Origin: Planctomycetota bacterium
GTDB taxonomy: Bacteria; Planctomycetota; UBA1135; UBA2386
DNA length: 51,284 nucleotides
Direction: 5' to 3'
NCBI GenBank assembly: GCA_016795295.1
Contig: JAEUHP010000046.1
Location: 1 to 51,284 of the forward strand
A program made the position numbers and the translations under genes. The notes under the pieces were generated by a model. That model was not told the origin of the DNA. It did not search any database and was given only the letters and a program-made list of their open reading frames with translations. Of this stretch, positions 35,222-44,128 are shown piece by piece (position 1 is the first letter of the stretch; each line of letters opens with the position of its first letter).

Positions 35222-36412
35222 CTAACGAATGGGGGCACAGACCACCCGGATTCCGCCAAGGTAGTAGATGCCAGTAGGACCGTCTACGGCGCGGTACGCG
35301 GACCGGCAGACACTGGAGCGGCTGAACCAGCCGCCGCCCCGGATGATCCGAAGAATGCCGCTGGCCACATACGGATCGGACACCGGTCCCGCTGGGTAGT
35401 TCACGGGGGAGAATCCCGCACTGTCGAGACACCACTCCCACACGTTGCCGTGCATGTCGTGCAGGCCCCACGCATTCGGGGCATGAGAGCCAACGGCGCT
35501 TGTCCGACCGCCCCAGGTCGGGTCGGGGACGCAAAACTGGTTCGCATTCTCGTCGTAGAAGTTCGCCTGCCCGCAGCTCAGGCTGGCTCCCACGTGGAAC
35601 TCCGTCGTCGTTCCCGCACGGCAGCAATACTCCCACTCGGCTTCCGTCGGCAAACGATACACATAGCCAGATGGCAAGCGACCCGCGGCCTGCTCTTGTG
35701 CCGTCAAGGCCTGGCAGTACAGCATCGCCACGGACCACGAGATCGGCTCCACAGGGCGCTGCGGGTCTGGGAACGCCGAAGGATTGTAGCCCATCAAGGC
35801 CTGGAACTCGGCCTGCGTCACCTCATACCTGCCCATCCAGAACGGACGCGTAATCGTCACCTGATGAACGGGGCGCTCCCATGCCAGCGAGTAGTAAGGT
35901 GCGCCAGTCGTCGCATTCGAACCCATCTGGAACGTCCCAGCCGGAATCAACACCATGTTCCGATGCGCCGGCGGACCACCCGCCAGCACGATCTCCAGCT
36001 CATTGTCCGACAGCGACAGCACCCCAGCCCCCATCGCCAGGTCGATCGACTGCAGGTCCCAAGGCATGCCGACGAACGAAGGATCGCTCGGAATCGACAA
36101 GGTATGCGCCACACTGCCGCCAGGGCCGAACACCCCGGTGAATGCACTCACCGAATTCGCCGGATCGACGCGCAAGGTGCCCTGCACCGTGAATCCGGGC
36201 ACCGACAGCGGCATCGTCCCGGCGAACGGCGGCATGCACCACAGGAATGCGTACAAGTTGCCGGCAGCAGAGGCCGGGTGGCTGACGCCAAACGACGCCG
36301 TCTGCCCCAGCACTGCAGGCGCGAGCAACTGCATCGTGCGACCAGTGCCCTGGGCCAGCAACAAGGGGGCAGCCAGTGCAGCCCAAACACAGACAAGAAG
36401 TGGGTTTCGCAT
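35222..36412 (-). CDS. Secreted formylglycine-generating-enzyme-like (SUMF1/FGE-sulfatase domain) protein
   Basis: 396 residues. A signal peptide ends at LLLAQ (about 21). Residues 25-150 are a beta module (LLAPAVLGQTASFGV ... LSDNELEIVLAGG) also found at the end of the kelch protein. The FGE domain fills 155-394: FQMGSNATTG, FWMGRYEVTQAEF, YRLPTEAEWEYCCRAGT, NAWGLHDMHGNVWEW and IIRGGGWFSRSS. FGE enzymes oxidise a sulfatase cysteine, but many bacterial copies with this domain are non-catalytic or act in other oxidations. I cannot confirm the active cysteine pair. GC here is about 60-67% in lines I counted, against about 73% in core genes, so it may be acquired. No sulfatase gene is in the window. 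Confidence 0.87.
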   Translation of the reverse strand: MRNPLLVCVWAALAAPLLLAQGTGRTMQLLAPAVLGQTASFGVSHPASAAGNLYAFLWCMPPFAGTMPLSVPGFTVQGTLRVDPANSVSAFTGVFGPGGSVAHTLSIPSDPSFVGMPWDLQSIDLAMGAGVLSLSDNELEIVLAGGPPAHRNMVLIPAGTFQMGSNATTGAPYYSLAWERPVHQVTITRPFWMGRYEVTQAEFQALMGYNPSAFPDPQRPVEPISWSVAMLYCQALTAQEQAAGRLPSGYVYRLPTEAEWEYCCRAGTTTEFHVGASLSCGQANFYDENANQFCVPDPTWGGRTSAVGSHAPNAWGLHDMHGNVWEWCLDSAGFSPVNYPAGPVSDPYVASGILRIIRGGGWFSRSSVCRSAYRAVDGPTGIYYLGGIRVVCAPIR

Positions 36413-36796
36413 GAGAATCGGGGATGGGTATGAGGTTCACGCTGCGGCCCGACACCAACGGGGCCCAAGAGCCGCCACTCCAACCATGGTCTTGACGGCT
36501 GGATGGGCGAAGCGACACCCCTCGTTCCGGCACTGGGCCTGCAGTGCCTGGCCGGGCGGGAGTCGCTTCGAGCTGCCTCGTCCGCAAAGCTCGGGTTCGT
36601 CACCAAAATCTGCCGACTTCGCGCATCTTCCCCAGAAACTTCCGGTGCCAAGGGGCTGCGGCACGCAAGGCTCGGTGCTTGTCACTGCCTGAACAAGCGC
36701 CTGTGAATCCTCGCTGTTGCGACTTCGGCATTCGCCGCTCCGCCGCCATGCAGAAGGGCACGAGGATCTTGGCCCCACGGCCCCGCGTCGCCCAAA
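36413..36796. other. Intergenic stretch upstream of the FGE-like gene
   Basis: 384 bases with no gene I can support. Short open frames on both strands lack a plausible start, family similarity or the codon bias of the neighbours. It must hold the promoter of the FGE-like gene, but no clear -35/-10 pair was found; ATACCCAT about 15-20 bases before the start is only suggestive. It may be the remnant of a lost gene. Confidence 0.5.
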
Positions 36797-37249
36797 CTAC
36801 CGCCCGGACGCAACGCCGGGGCCGCGGACGCCATCCAGATCTGCCACCGGAACCCCCTCACGCAGAAAACAGAACTCCTCCACTGGCCCGTGCGCCTCGA
36901 ACCAGTCCAGGTCCTCGGGGCGGACCAGGCAGGCGTGGCCCAGGTGGCGCCGGATGGCCACGGTCCGCGATCGGCCGTGCAGGACGAACGACCACCCGTC
37001 GAGGTCGAGCGCCACCTCGGTGCCAGAACTCCGCCAGCGCCCAGCCCCGCGTTGCCGCAGCAAGCCGTTGCTGAACCGCGCCCACCGGAGCCGCCCGGCC
37101 GGCAGCAGTTCGAACTCCTCCCGCTGGTCGGGGCCGACCAGAAAGCGGTAGTTGCCGACGAGCTCCTCGTCGGGCACCGCACGCGGCGCCGTAGCGCACG
37201 CGGTGCCGAGCAGGCTGGCGGCGAGCAGTTGGGTTCGCGTGCAGCGCAT
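36797..37249 (-). CDS. Small lipoprotein of unknown function
   Basis: 150 residues from the ATG at 37249. The signal sequence ends in the lipobox LLGTAC. The mature protein has a short Ala/Pro spacer, then a beta-rich region with GNYRFLVGPDQREEFELLPAG and FVLHGRSRTVAIRRHLG and a Trp/Phe-rich C-terminal part. The pattern of short strands suggests a lipocalin-like or small beta-barrel fold, but I do not recognise a family. The upstream in-frame extension lacks coding character. It is transcribed away from the PIN module and shares the 217-base gap with it. Confidence 0.7.
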   Translation of the reverse strand: MRCTRTQLLAASLLGTACATAPRAVPDEELVGNYRFLVGPDQREEFELLPAGRLRWARFSNGLLRQRGAGRWRSSGTEVALDLDGWSFVLHGRSRTVAIRRHLGHACLVRPEDLDWFEAHGPVEEFCFLREGVPVADLDGVRGPGVASGR

Positions 37250-37466
37250 CGAAGGGGCGCGGTCGGTGCCGAAGGACGCTTGGAGTAGCACCCGGTCACC
37301 GTTCGCGTAACCGCCGACGGGGCCACCCGCAACCCCCAAGTCCCGCAGCGAACGGCCCGGGCTGGCCGAGCTCCGCCGGCTGCGATACCCTGACCAGCGA
37401 GTGCGCGGGGCGGCTCGAGCCAACCGCCGGCGGCAGCGCACCGCGCCTTCCGCAACCAGCCCCCCC

Positions 37467-38390
37467 ATGCCCGACGACCTCACCATTGCCCTTGCCTCGC
37501 TGCGGTTCACAGGCAATCGCTTTGCCGGCCACGCCCTGGATGTCGAATGCACTCAGGAATTGCTCGCCTACCGCACGCTGGTTCTCGAGTGCGCCAAGGA
37601 GCTCTGGCGGCGCAAGAACCCGGGTCGTGTGCGCCTGCCCAGGGGCTTCGAGGACGGCTTCCGGCTCCAGTTCGACCACCTGGGCGAGGGTTCGACCACC
37701 GTGCCACTGAGGCGCCTGCGTGACCCGGCGCAGTCGGGCCCCGCTCTCGACGACGAATTCGACGAGGCGGCCGCGCTGGTCGATGCGGCGATCACTGCAG
37801 CGGGGCAGGATGCCCTGCTCCCGCAACAGATGCCCGCGAGCGTGATCCCCCTGTTCGCCAGCTTCGGCCGGACCCTGCGCGAGGACGAGGTGTTGTTCAC
37901 CCGAGCCCGCGGCTCGCTGGGCGAAGCTGCCTACACGCAGAAGGCTCGTGCCACACTGGCAGATTGGGTCAGCCCGACCTACGAAGACAAGGTGCAGCTA
38001 GAAGGCGAAGTTCGGATGGCCAGCCTCGGTACCGGTGTGTTCCGGCTCCACATCGCCGAGGGCGGCAGCCAGGTCGAAGGCCGCTTCGCGCCAGAGCAAG
38101 AAGCTCTCGTTCTCGAAGCCCTGCGCGGCCACCGCAGCACCCGGCTCCGGGTCGTCGGCATCGCCGAATTCTCGCTGCGTGAACGCCAGATCAAGCGGCT
38201 GGTGCGCATCGACGAATTGAGCTTGGCAAGTCCGGTGGACGACGCGTTCGACGCATCCGCACCGCCCATCTGGGAGCGGTTGTCTCAGATCGGGCAAGAG
38301 GCGCCACCAAGCACCTGGGACGCGGTGCCGACCGACCTCTCACAACGCATCGACGACATCGTCTACAAGCACAAGGACGGCGGACGGTGA
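37467..38390 (+). CDS. Large partner protein of a PIN-domain nuclease, unknown family
   Basis: 307 residues from the ATG at 37467. No signal peptide or membrane segment. Opening residues LASLRFTGNRFAGHALDVEC and the stretch LPRGFEDGFRLQFDHLGEGS look conserved in style and match proteins I associate with PIN-nuclease neighbours, but I cannot name the family. A second half (VQLEGEVRMASLGTGVFRLH, then LRVVGIAEFSLRERQIKRL) appears beta-rich and could be an OB- or SH3-like domain. The last codon overlaps the PIN gene start (GTGA). It is far larger than a VapB-type antitoxin (usually under 100 residues). It may be an unusual antitoxin, or the sensor or effector of a different two-gene module. Confidence 0.75.
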   Translation: MPDDLTIALASLRFTGNRFAGHALDVECTQELLAYRTLVLECAKELWRRKNPGRVRLPRGFEDGFRLQFDHLGEGSTTVPLRRLRDPAQSGPALDDEFDEAAALVDAAITAAGQDALLPQQMPASVIPLFASFGRTLREDEVLFTRARGSLGEAAYTQKARATLADWVSPTYEDKVQLEGEVRMASLGTGVFRLHIAEGGSQVEGRFAPEQEALVLEALRGHRSTRLRVVGIAEFSLRERQIKRLVRIDELSLASPVDDAFDASAPPIWERLSQIGQEAPPSTWDAVPTDLSQRIDDIVYKHKDGGR

Positions 38391-38791
38391 AGGCAGTCTT
38401 CGCCGACACAGGCTACCGGACAGCCTTGCTCAACCCGAAAGACCAGTTGCACGACAAAGCCGTGCAGGTATCGCAGACGCTTGGGCAGCGCCGCATCGTG
38501 ACTTCCGAGATGGTCCTGGACGAGTTGCTTGCCGCCCTGTCGATGGTCCCGCAACGCCCCCTCGCCGTCCGCTGCGTGGAGGCGATCCGGGCCGATCCGA
38601 ACGTCGAGATCGTGCCCCAGACGTCGCTGCAGTTCGAGGCAGCCTTCGCCGAAAACCGCAGTCGACGCGACAAGGAATGGAGCCTCACCGATTGCGCGTC
38701 CTTCGTACTCATGCGCACGCGCGGCCTGAGCGAAGCCCTCGCCCACGACCACCACTTCGTCCAAGCTGGGTTCGTTGCCCTGCTGCGCTGA
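38387..38791 (+). CDS. PIN-domain ribonuclease-like protein
   Basis: 134 residues from a GTG at 38387 that overlaps the preceding stop. The acidic PIN residues are in place: Asp7 (FADTGY), Glu46 (LDELLAAL), Asp102 (SLTDCASFVLM) and Asp121 (AHDHHFVQAGF). These bind the metal ions used for RNA cleavage in VapC-like toxins and related nucleases. Length is normal. The GTGA overlap with the 307-residue gene means tight co-expression, as in toxin-antitoxin pairs, but the order and the partner size are not classical. Target RNA unknown. Confidence 0.88.
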   Translation: MKAVFADTGYRTALLNPKDQLHDKAVQVSQTLGQRRIVTSEMVLDELLAALSMVPQRPLAVRCVEAIRADPNVEIVPQTSLQFEAAFAENRSRRDKEWSLTDCASFVLMRTRGLSEALAHDHHFVQAGFVALLR

Positions 38792-38859
38792 AAACGAATC
38801 AGCTCTGCCCCCCCACCCAATCACCTTGACGCCGCCCTCCGTTCCCCCGACGCTCCAGC

Positions 38860-40779
38860 ATGCCCTCCGGCCACGGCCCCACCACCCCGCCCCCCTCTGA
38901 ACCGGCCGCCGACCCGTTCGCCCAGGTCCCCGGGGCCCTGCGCCCAGCCCTGCACCGCAAGGGCTTCACCCGCCTCACCCCCGTCCAGCAGGCGGTGCTC
39001 GAGGCCGACCGCGGCGAACGCGACCTGCGCATCACTTCGCAGACCGGCTCGGGGAAAACCGTGGCGCTCGGCTTCGCGCTGGCCGCAAGGCTCGCGACCC
39101 CGGGTGCGACCGGCCCGTGCGCTTTGTGCATCGCCCCCACCCGCGAATTGGCCATGCAGCTCGGCGCCGAACTGGCTTGGCTCTACGCCGACCTGCCCTC
39201 GGTGCACTGCGAAGTGGTGACCGGCGGCACCAGCGTGCGCCGCGAACAGATGCAGTTGCGGCACCGCCCGCGCCTCGTGGTCGGCACCCCCGGCCGCCTG
39301 CTCGACCACGTGCGTTCGGGTTGCCTCGACCTCTCTTCGGTGCAGCAGCTCGTGCTCGACGAAGCCGACCAGATGCTCGACCTCGGCTTCAAGGACGAAC
39401 TCGACGCCTTGCTCGAGGCGATGCCGGCGGAGCGCCGCACCCACCTCGTGTCGGCGACCTTCCCCGCGGCCGTGCGTGCCCTCGCCGACCGCTGCCAAAA
39501 GGACGCGTTGCACATCGCCGGCACTGCTGCCGACCAGAGCCACGGCGACATCGAGCACATCGCCCTCAAGATCGGCGCGCGCGACCACTACGCGGCGCTG
39601 GTCAACCTGCTGTTGCTGGCGGGCGACGAACGCACCTTGGTGTTCGTGCGCACCCGCGAGGACACGTCGTCGCTGGCCGACAAGCTGGCTGCGGACGGCT
39701 TCCTCGCCCTGCCGATCCACGGCGACCTGGCCCAGGCGCAGCGCACGCGCACCCTGGAAGCATTCCGCCGCGGCACCATCCACACCCTGATCGCCACCGA
39801 CGTGGCCGCACGTGGCCTCGACATCCAGGACGTGCGCGCGGTGGTGCACGTCGACCCGCCGATCGACGCGGCCACCTACGTGCACCGCAGTGGCCGCACC
39901 GGGCGGGCCGGGCAGAAGGGCCGCAGTTACCAGCTGGTGGTGAAGTCGCGCGAACAGCGCACCCGGCGGCTGTACCAGTTGGCGAAGGTCACCGCGGTGT
40001 GGGCGGCGGCGCCGACCCCCGACGAGGTGGTGGCGCGGCAGTGGCGCCGCGCGGCGGCGCTGGCCGAGACCGTCCTGGCACAGAATCCCGAACCCGCCGC
40101 CGACCACCGGGCGGTGGCGGCGGCCCTGCTCGCGGGCCGCGATGCCACGGCGGTGGTGGCGGCGCTGCTCGAACGCACCGCAGCCGGCGTGCGCGAACCG
40201 ATGCCGGTGGCCACACCGAAGCAAGCGGACGGTGCGGGACGTTCGGTGTTCGCCGAACCGGCTGGCGAGCCGGCAGTGGCCAAGGTGGCAGTGGCCAAGG
40301 TGGCAGCGGCCAAGGTGGCAGCGGCGGCGCCCTCACCGCCGCCAGAGGTGCCCAGTCGAAAGGCGGCGGCAGAGACAACCGCGCATCCAGCACCTGAGGC
40401 GGCCACACCTGCGGTCGATCCACCGGCACCGAGCCGCCGCCTCGCCGCGAGCCAACGCGGCAGCAGCAAAGCGCCACCCTCGTGGAAGCGTCCGCCCGCA
40501 GACGCACCCGCCGGCCACCCCGGCGCCACCGGTGGCTTCGTGCGGTTCCGGATCAACTGGGGCACCCGCGATGGCGCGGAGCCGCGGCGCATTCTGGCGC
40601 ACGTGTGCCGGAGAGGCGAAATCGAGAGCCATCAAGTCGGCGCCATCCGCCTGCAGCCCTTCTACGCAACGTTCGAGGTGCAGGCCGCAGTGGCGGCTGG
40701 GTTCGCGCGCAAGGTGGCCAAGCCGGATCGCCGCGACCCGGGGCTTGCCATCGTGCGCGACGGCGACCGGCCGCGGTGA
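38860..40779 (+). CDS. DEAD-box RNA helicase with DbpA-type RNA-binding domain
   Basis: 639 residues. Helicase core: Q motif FTRLTPVQQAVL, Walker A SQTGSGKT (60-67), PTRELA, GTPGR, LVLDEADQML, SATF, then in domain 2 ATDVAARGLD and HRSGRTGRAG. The last about 75 residues (FVRFRINWGTRDGAEPR, then HQVGAIRLQPFYATFEV) are the DbpA RNA-binding domain that directs DbpA/DeaD-like helicases to rRNA. Between them lies an Ala/Pro-rich linker containing the pentapeptide repeats AVAKV-AVAKV-AAAKV. A role in ribosome assembly or cold adaptation is likely. ATP-dependent unwinding follows from the family. Confidence 0.95.
   Translation: MPSGHGPTTPPPSEPAADPFAQVPGALRPALHRKGFTRLTPVQQAVLEADRGERDLRITSQTGSGKTVALGFALAARLATPGATGPCALCIAPTRELAMQLGAELAWLYADLPSVHCEVVTGGTSVRREQMQLRHRPRLVVGTPGRLLDHVRSGCLDLSSVQQLVLDEADQMLDLGFKDELDALLEAMPAERRTHLVSATFPAAVRALADRCQKDALHIAGTAADQSHGDIEHIALKIGARDHYAALVNLLLLAGDERTLVFVRTREDTSSLADKLAADGFLALPIHGDLAQAQRTRTLEAFRRGTIHTLIATDVAARGLDIQDVRAVVHVDPPIDAATYVHRSGRTGRAGQKGRSYQLVVKSREQRTRRLYQLAKVTAVWAAAPTPDEVVARQWRRAAALAETVLAQNPEPAADHRAVAAALLAGRDATAVVAALLERTAAGVREPMPVATPKQADGAGRSVFAEPAGEPAVAKVAVAKVAAAKVAAAAPSPPPEVPSRKAAAETTAHPAPEAATPAVDPPAPSRRLAASQRGSSKAPPSWKRPPADAPAGHPGATGGFVRFRINWGTRDGAEPRRILAHVCRRGEIESHQVGAIRLQPFYATFEVQAAVAAGFARKVAKPDRRDPGLAIVRDGDRPR
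40273..40317 (+). repeat. 15-bp tandem repeat in the helicase linker
   Basis: Three units: 40273-40287 and 40288-40302 are identical, and 40303-40317 differs at one base. They encode AVAKV, AVAKV and AAAKV in the disordered linker between helicase core and RNA-binding domain. A degenerate fourth unit begins at 40318. Confidence 0.95.
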
Positions 40780-40809
40780 AGCAGGGCACCGCGCGGCAAC
40801 GAACTGGCA

Positions 40810-40824
40810 CCGAGGCACCCTCGG
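40810..40824. terminator. Hairpin between convergent helicase and kinase genes
   Basis: CCGAGG-CAC-CCTCGG, a perfect six-base stem with a three-base loop in the 79-base gap. No T tract; it could act in both directions. Confidence 0.3.
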
Positions 40825-40858
40825 CGCGCCCAACGAACGGCCGGCGGTCGCGCCCCCC

Positions 40859-43800
40859 TCACTGCCCGAACGCGCGCACCACGACTTGCACCACGGCCAA
40901 TTCCTGCCGCGGCAGCACCCACAGCTCCGCCGGGCGGTTGGCCTCCAGCGGCCGCGCCTCGTCCAACACCACCACCCCCTCCCACTCGACCTTGACCCGC
41001 GCCCGCTTCGGGCCGAACGGCGCGCCGATCTCGACCGCGAGCCGGTGCACCGCCCCGGGCAGCGCCAGGGCCGCCTTCGGCTGCAGCGTCTGCGCCATGG
41101 CCCGGGCGAACGCCTTCTGCACCGCGTCCTCGCGGCGCACATCGCCGTCGACGAACGCAGCCAGCACGGCGCCTTGATTGCCGACCACCACCACGAAACC
41201 GACCCCACGCCACTCGAACACGTAGAAGCGCCGCCCCACCTGCTCGGAAGGCACCGAGAGGTCGATCTGCAACTGCACCTTGGGCGCGTTCGCGTCGACG
41301 CCGCTGCTGCACGGCAAGGCTTGCTGGACCACATCGGCCCAAGCTCGTTCGCCGCCGGTGAACTCGAGGCCGCTCTTGCCGAGCAGCCAGCCGTCGCGTG
41401 CCGAACGCAGCAGGGCCGCGCTGTCCACCACCACCTGGCTGCGCAACGTCTCGCCGTCGATCTCGACCGCGGTGACGGCACCGGCCGGAGCGGCCTTGGC
41501 CAGCGCCTCGGCGAGTTCGCGCTGCCGACGCTGCAGCTCGCTGAAGGTGCGGGCCGCGCGCAGCAGCAGGCGCTCGGTGTCGGACTGTTGTTCGGCGGGC
41601 ACGCGCAACGCGCAGGTGCGGATGGCGCTCTCCAGGTCGGTGATCGAGCCGCCGGCGCGTGCCGCCGCGAGGGTGGCTTGCAGGCGTTGGAAGTCCGCTC
41701 TCCGGTCGACCACCGGGGTCTCTTCGCCCGCGCGCGCACGCAGCACGCGCGGCCAGACCGCGTCCTGCAGCCAACCGTCGCCGCCGTTGCCAAGGCGAGC
41801 GGCCACCACTTCGAGATCGTACGCCAACAACGCCGCCACCAGGGTGCCGAGCGCAGCCTGGTCGCGCGGCAACTTCGCCAGCGGATCGCCGCCAGTGCGC
41901 TGCAGCGTCCCGAGCAGTTCGCCGAGTCGGTAAGCGACCAGCACGGTGCTCTCGGCGGCCTGGCCCGGCACCAGCTTCACGAGCTGTGGCGTGCCGGCCA
42001 GATTGTCGACCCGCAGCTCGACGGCGAAGCCGCCGCCGCGGGGCAGAGCCGGCACCGGGCCAGGCGCCCGCGCGATCGCGCCCAGCAACGCATCGTGCAC
42101 GGCCGCGGCCGCGGCGAGCGCGCGGCGGTGTTGCGCCGCCGCCTCGGTCTCCCCGCGCTCGGGCACCGGGCCGAGCACGGCGAGGCCCAGCCCAGGCGAG
42201 CCCTCCACGGCCGCGCGCCACGCGAGGTCCAGCCGCCGCTCGAACCGCTGTTCGGCAGCGCGCGCAACGGCCAGGGCGAGCGCTGCGTCGAACTCGGCGA
42301 GGCGCGCTTCGACCGCAGGCCAGGGGTCGTGCCCCGCACTGCTGCGGAACCGCCCGGGACCCGGCCAGACCTCCCGCAGGTTGGCCCGCAGGCGCACCAG
42401 CGCGGCCTGCAACACTTCGGCACTGGTGCCCGAGGCCAGGGCCGCGCGCAGCTCCGCGAGCACCGCTTCGACCTCCTGCTGCAAACCGGCGGCGGCCGCT
42501 CGCTCGGCCGTGTCGAGTTGGCTGCGGCCGTGCAGCAGTTCCGGGTGCAGGCGCTGTTCGAGGCGTTGCAGCAGTGGCCGGGACAGGCGCTCGGGCCGCG
42601 GCACGCGCGCGCCGTTGGCGAACAGCGGCAGAGCGTCGGCCCACAGCCGTTCGGCGCCGCTGAAGTCGCCGGCGCGCAGCCGTTCGTCGATCAGGTTCGG
42701 CAGAGCCGTCGTCAGGAAGCGCTCGAACTGGCGCACCAGCGCGGCGTCGCGCTCGAGCAGTTCCTGGTCGAGGGCAGCCCCCAACACGTCGAGGCGCGGC
42801 AGGGGCGCGAACGCCGCGAGCTGGTCCGGCCACAGACCGGTTTGGCGGTGCAGAGCGGGGGCCACTCGCTCCCGCTCGATGCGGGCACGGTCCGGCCACT
42901 CCAAGGGGTCGCGAGCGAACGCCACCAGCTCGGCCCAGCCATCGCCCAGCACCGCACTGACCGCGGCGGACACCGCCGCCCGCAGCCCGGCCAGTTCGAG
43001 CCGTTCGCGGCTGGCCAGCGCCGCCAGGTGCTCGGCCACCGGGTCGGCCTGCAACAGCCGCAGGTGCTGCAGCCGCGCCCCCGCCGACGGCATGGCCGCG
43101 AGCTGTCGGTCGAGCGCCAGCAGGAACGGATCGTCCGTCGTGCCCGCGGCACTCGGTGCCGGCCGCCAGACGTTGGCCACCCACACCACCGAGACCGCCG
43201 CGGTCGCCGCCAGCAACGCCACCCCGGTCCACAGCCAGGGCCGGGGCGGACGCACCCCAGCGGGCAGCGCCAAGCGGCTCGCGTCGACCGCGGGCGGCAG
43301 CGACTGCGCGACCCGTTCGAGGTCGTCCAGCAACTCGCGCGGCGTCTGGTAGCGGACGCGCAGCTCTTTGGCCAACAGCTTGCGCAGCACCAGCGACAGT
43401 CCGGGCGACAGCTCCGGATTCACCGCATCGGGCGCTTCCGGCACCTCGTGCAACACCTTGGTCAACAACTCCGCCATGGTGGCACCCCGGAACGGGGGCG
43501 TCCCAGTCGCCATGTGGTAGAGCGTCGCACCGAGCGAGTAGAGATCGCTGCGGACGTCGACGTCCTGTGGGTTGCGCGCCTGCTCGGGCGAGATGTACTG
43601 GGGCGTGCCGACAGTGGCACCGTCGCGCGTCAAGGTCAAGTCGGTCGGCCCTTTGGCCAGGCCCAAGTCGGTCAGCTTGGCGCGCCCCTGCTCGTCGATC
43701 AGGATGTTGCCCGGTTTGACGTCGCGATGGATCACGCCACTGCGGTAGGCATGGTCGAGCGCCTCGGCGACTTCGCGGCCGATCGCCAGCACTTCGGCCT

Positions 43801-44119
43801 CGGCGAAGCGCCCGCGTTCGGTGAGCAGCGCGCGCAGCGACTTGCCCTCGACGAACTCCATGACGAAGAAGTGGTAGCCGCCTTCCTCGCCGAGGTCGTA
43901 GCCGGTGACGATGTGCGGATGGTTCAGCGACGCCACCAAGCGCGCTTCGCGGCGCAGGCGGTCGACGTAGCGACTGTCGCGGGCCAGCGACGGCTTCAGC
44001 ACCTTGAGCGCCACGATCCGCCCCAGCTTCTTCTGCCGCGCCTTGAACACCGTGCCCATGGCGCCCGCGCCGACCCGGTCGAGGATCTCGTAGTCGCGGA
44101 ACGGCTGGGCGAAGGTCAT
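40859..44119 (-). CDS. Large membrane-anchored Ser/Thr protein kinase
   Basis: 1086 residues. Kinase domain 10-270: Gly-rich loop VGAGAMGTVFKA, VALKVLKPS, HRDVKPGN (131-138), TDLGLAKG (DLG for DFG), and VGTPQYISPEQ. A single transmembrane segment at about 295-317 follows. The remaining roughly 770 residues are extracytoplasmic, largely helical and Ala/Arg/Glu-rich with no family I recognise, probably a sensor domain. Proteins of this kind transduce envelope signals. The gene is nine bases downstream of the FHA-GAF-sigma54 activator gene, so the activator, with its phospho-threonine-binding FHA domain, is a likely target or partner. Confidence 0.93.
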   Translation of the reverse strand: MTFAQPFRDYEILDRVGAGAMGTVFKARQKKLGRIVALKVLKPSLARDSRYVDRLRREARLVASLNHPHIVTGYDLGEEGGYHFFVMEFVEGKSLRALLTERGRFAEAEVLAIGREVAEALDHAYRSGVIHRDVKPGNILIDEQGRAKLTDLGLAKGPTDLTLTRDGATVGTPQYISPEQARNPQDVDVRSDLYSLGATLYHMATGTPPFRGATMAELLTKVLHEVPEAPDAVNPELSPGLSLVLRKLLAKELRVRYQTPRELLDDLERVAQSLPPAVDASRLALPAGVRPPRPWLWTGVALLAATAAVSVVWVANVWRPAPSAAGTTDDPFLLALDRQLAAMPSAGARLQHLRLLQADPVAEHLAALASRERLELAGLRAAVSAAVSAVLGDGWAELVAFARDPLEWPDRARIERERVAPALHRQTGLWPDQLAAFAPLPRLDVLGAALDQELLERDAALVRQFERFLTTALPNLIDERLRAGDFSGAERLWADALPLFANGARVPRPERLSRPLLQRLEQRLHPELLHGRSQLDTAERAAAAGLQQEVEAVLAELRAALASGTSAEVLQAALVRLRANLREVWPGPGRFRSSAGHDPWPAVEARLAEFDAALALAVARAAEQRFERRLDLAWRAAVEGSPGLGLAVLGPVPERGETEAAAQHRRALAAAAAVHDALLGAIARAPGPVPALPRGGGFAVELRVDNLAGTPQLVKLVPGQAAESTVLVAYRLGELLGTLQRTGGDPLAKLPRDQAALGTLVAALLAYDLEVVAARLGNGGDGWLQDAVWPRVLRARAGEETPVVDRRADFQRLQATLAAARAGGSITDLESAIRTCALRVPAEQQSDTERLLLRAARTFSELQRRQRELAEALAKAAPAGAVTAVEIDGETLRSQVVVDSAALLRSARDGWLLGKSGLEFTGGERAWADVVQQALPCSSGVDANAPKVQLQIDLSVPSEQVGRRFYVFEWRGVGFVVVVGNQGAVLAAFVDGDVRREDAVQKAFARAMAQTLQPKAALALPGAVHRLAVEIGAPFGPKRARVKVEWEGVVVLDEARPLEANRPAELWVLPRQELAVVQVVVRAFGQ

Positions 44120-44128
44120 GGCCGGGTC

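Noticed and set aside
35222..36412. Naming the FGE-like protein a sulfatase-maturating enzyme
   Set aside because: No sulfatase is nearby and the active cysteine pair could not be confirmed by eye.
37467..38791. Calling the PIN pair a VapBC toxin-antitoxin system
   Set aside because: The partner is 307 residues, with no recognisable AbrB, RHH or Phd-type DNA-binding domain.
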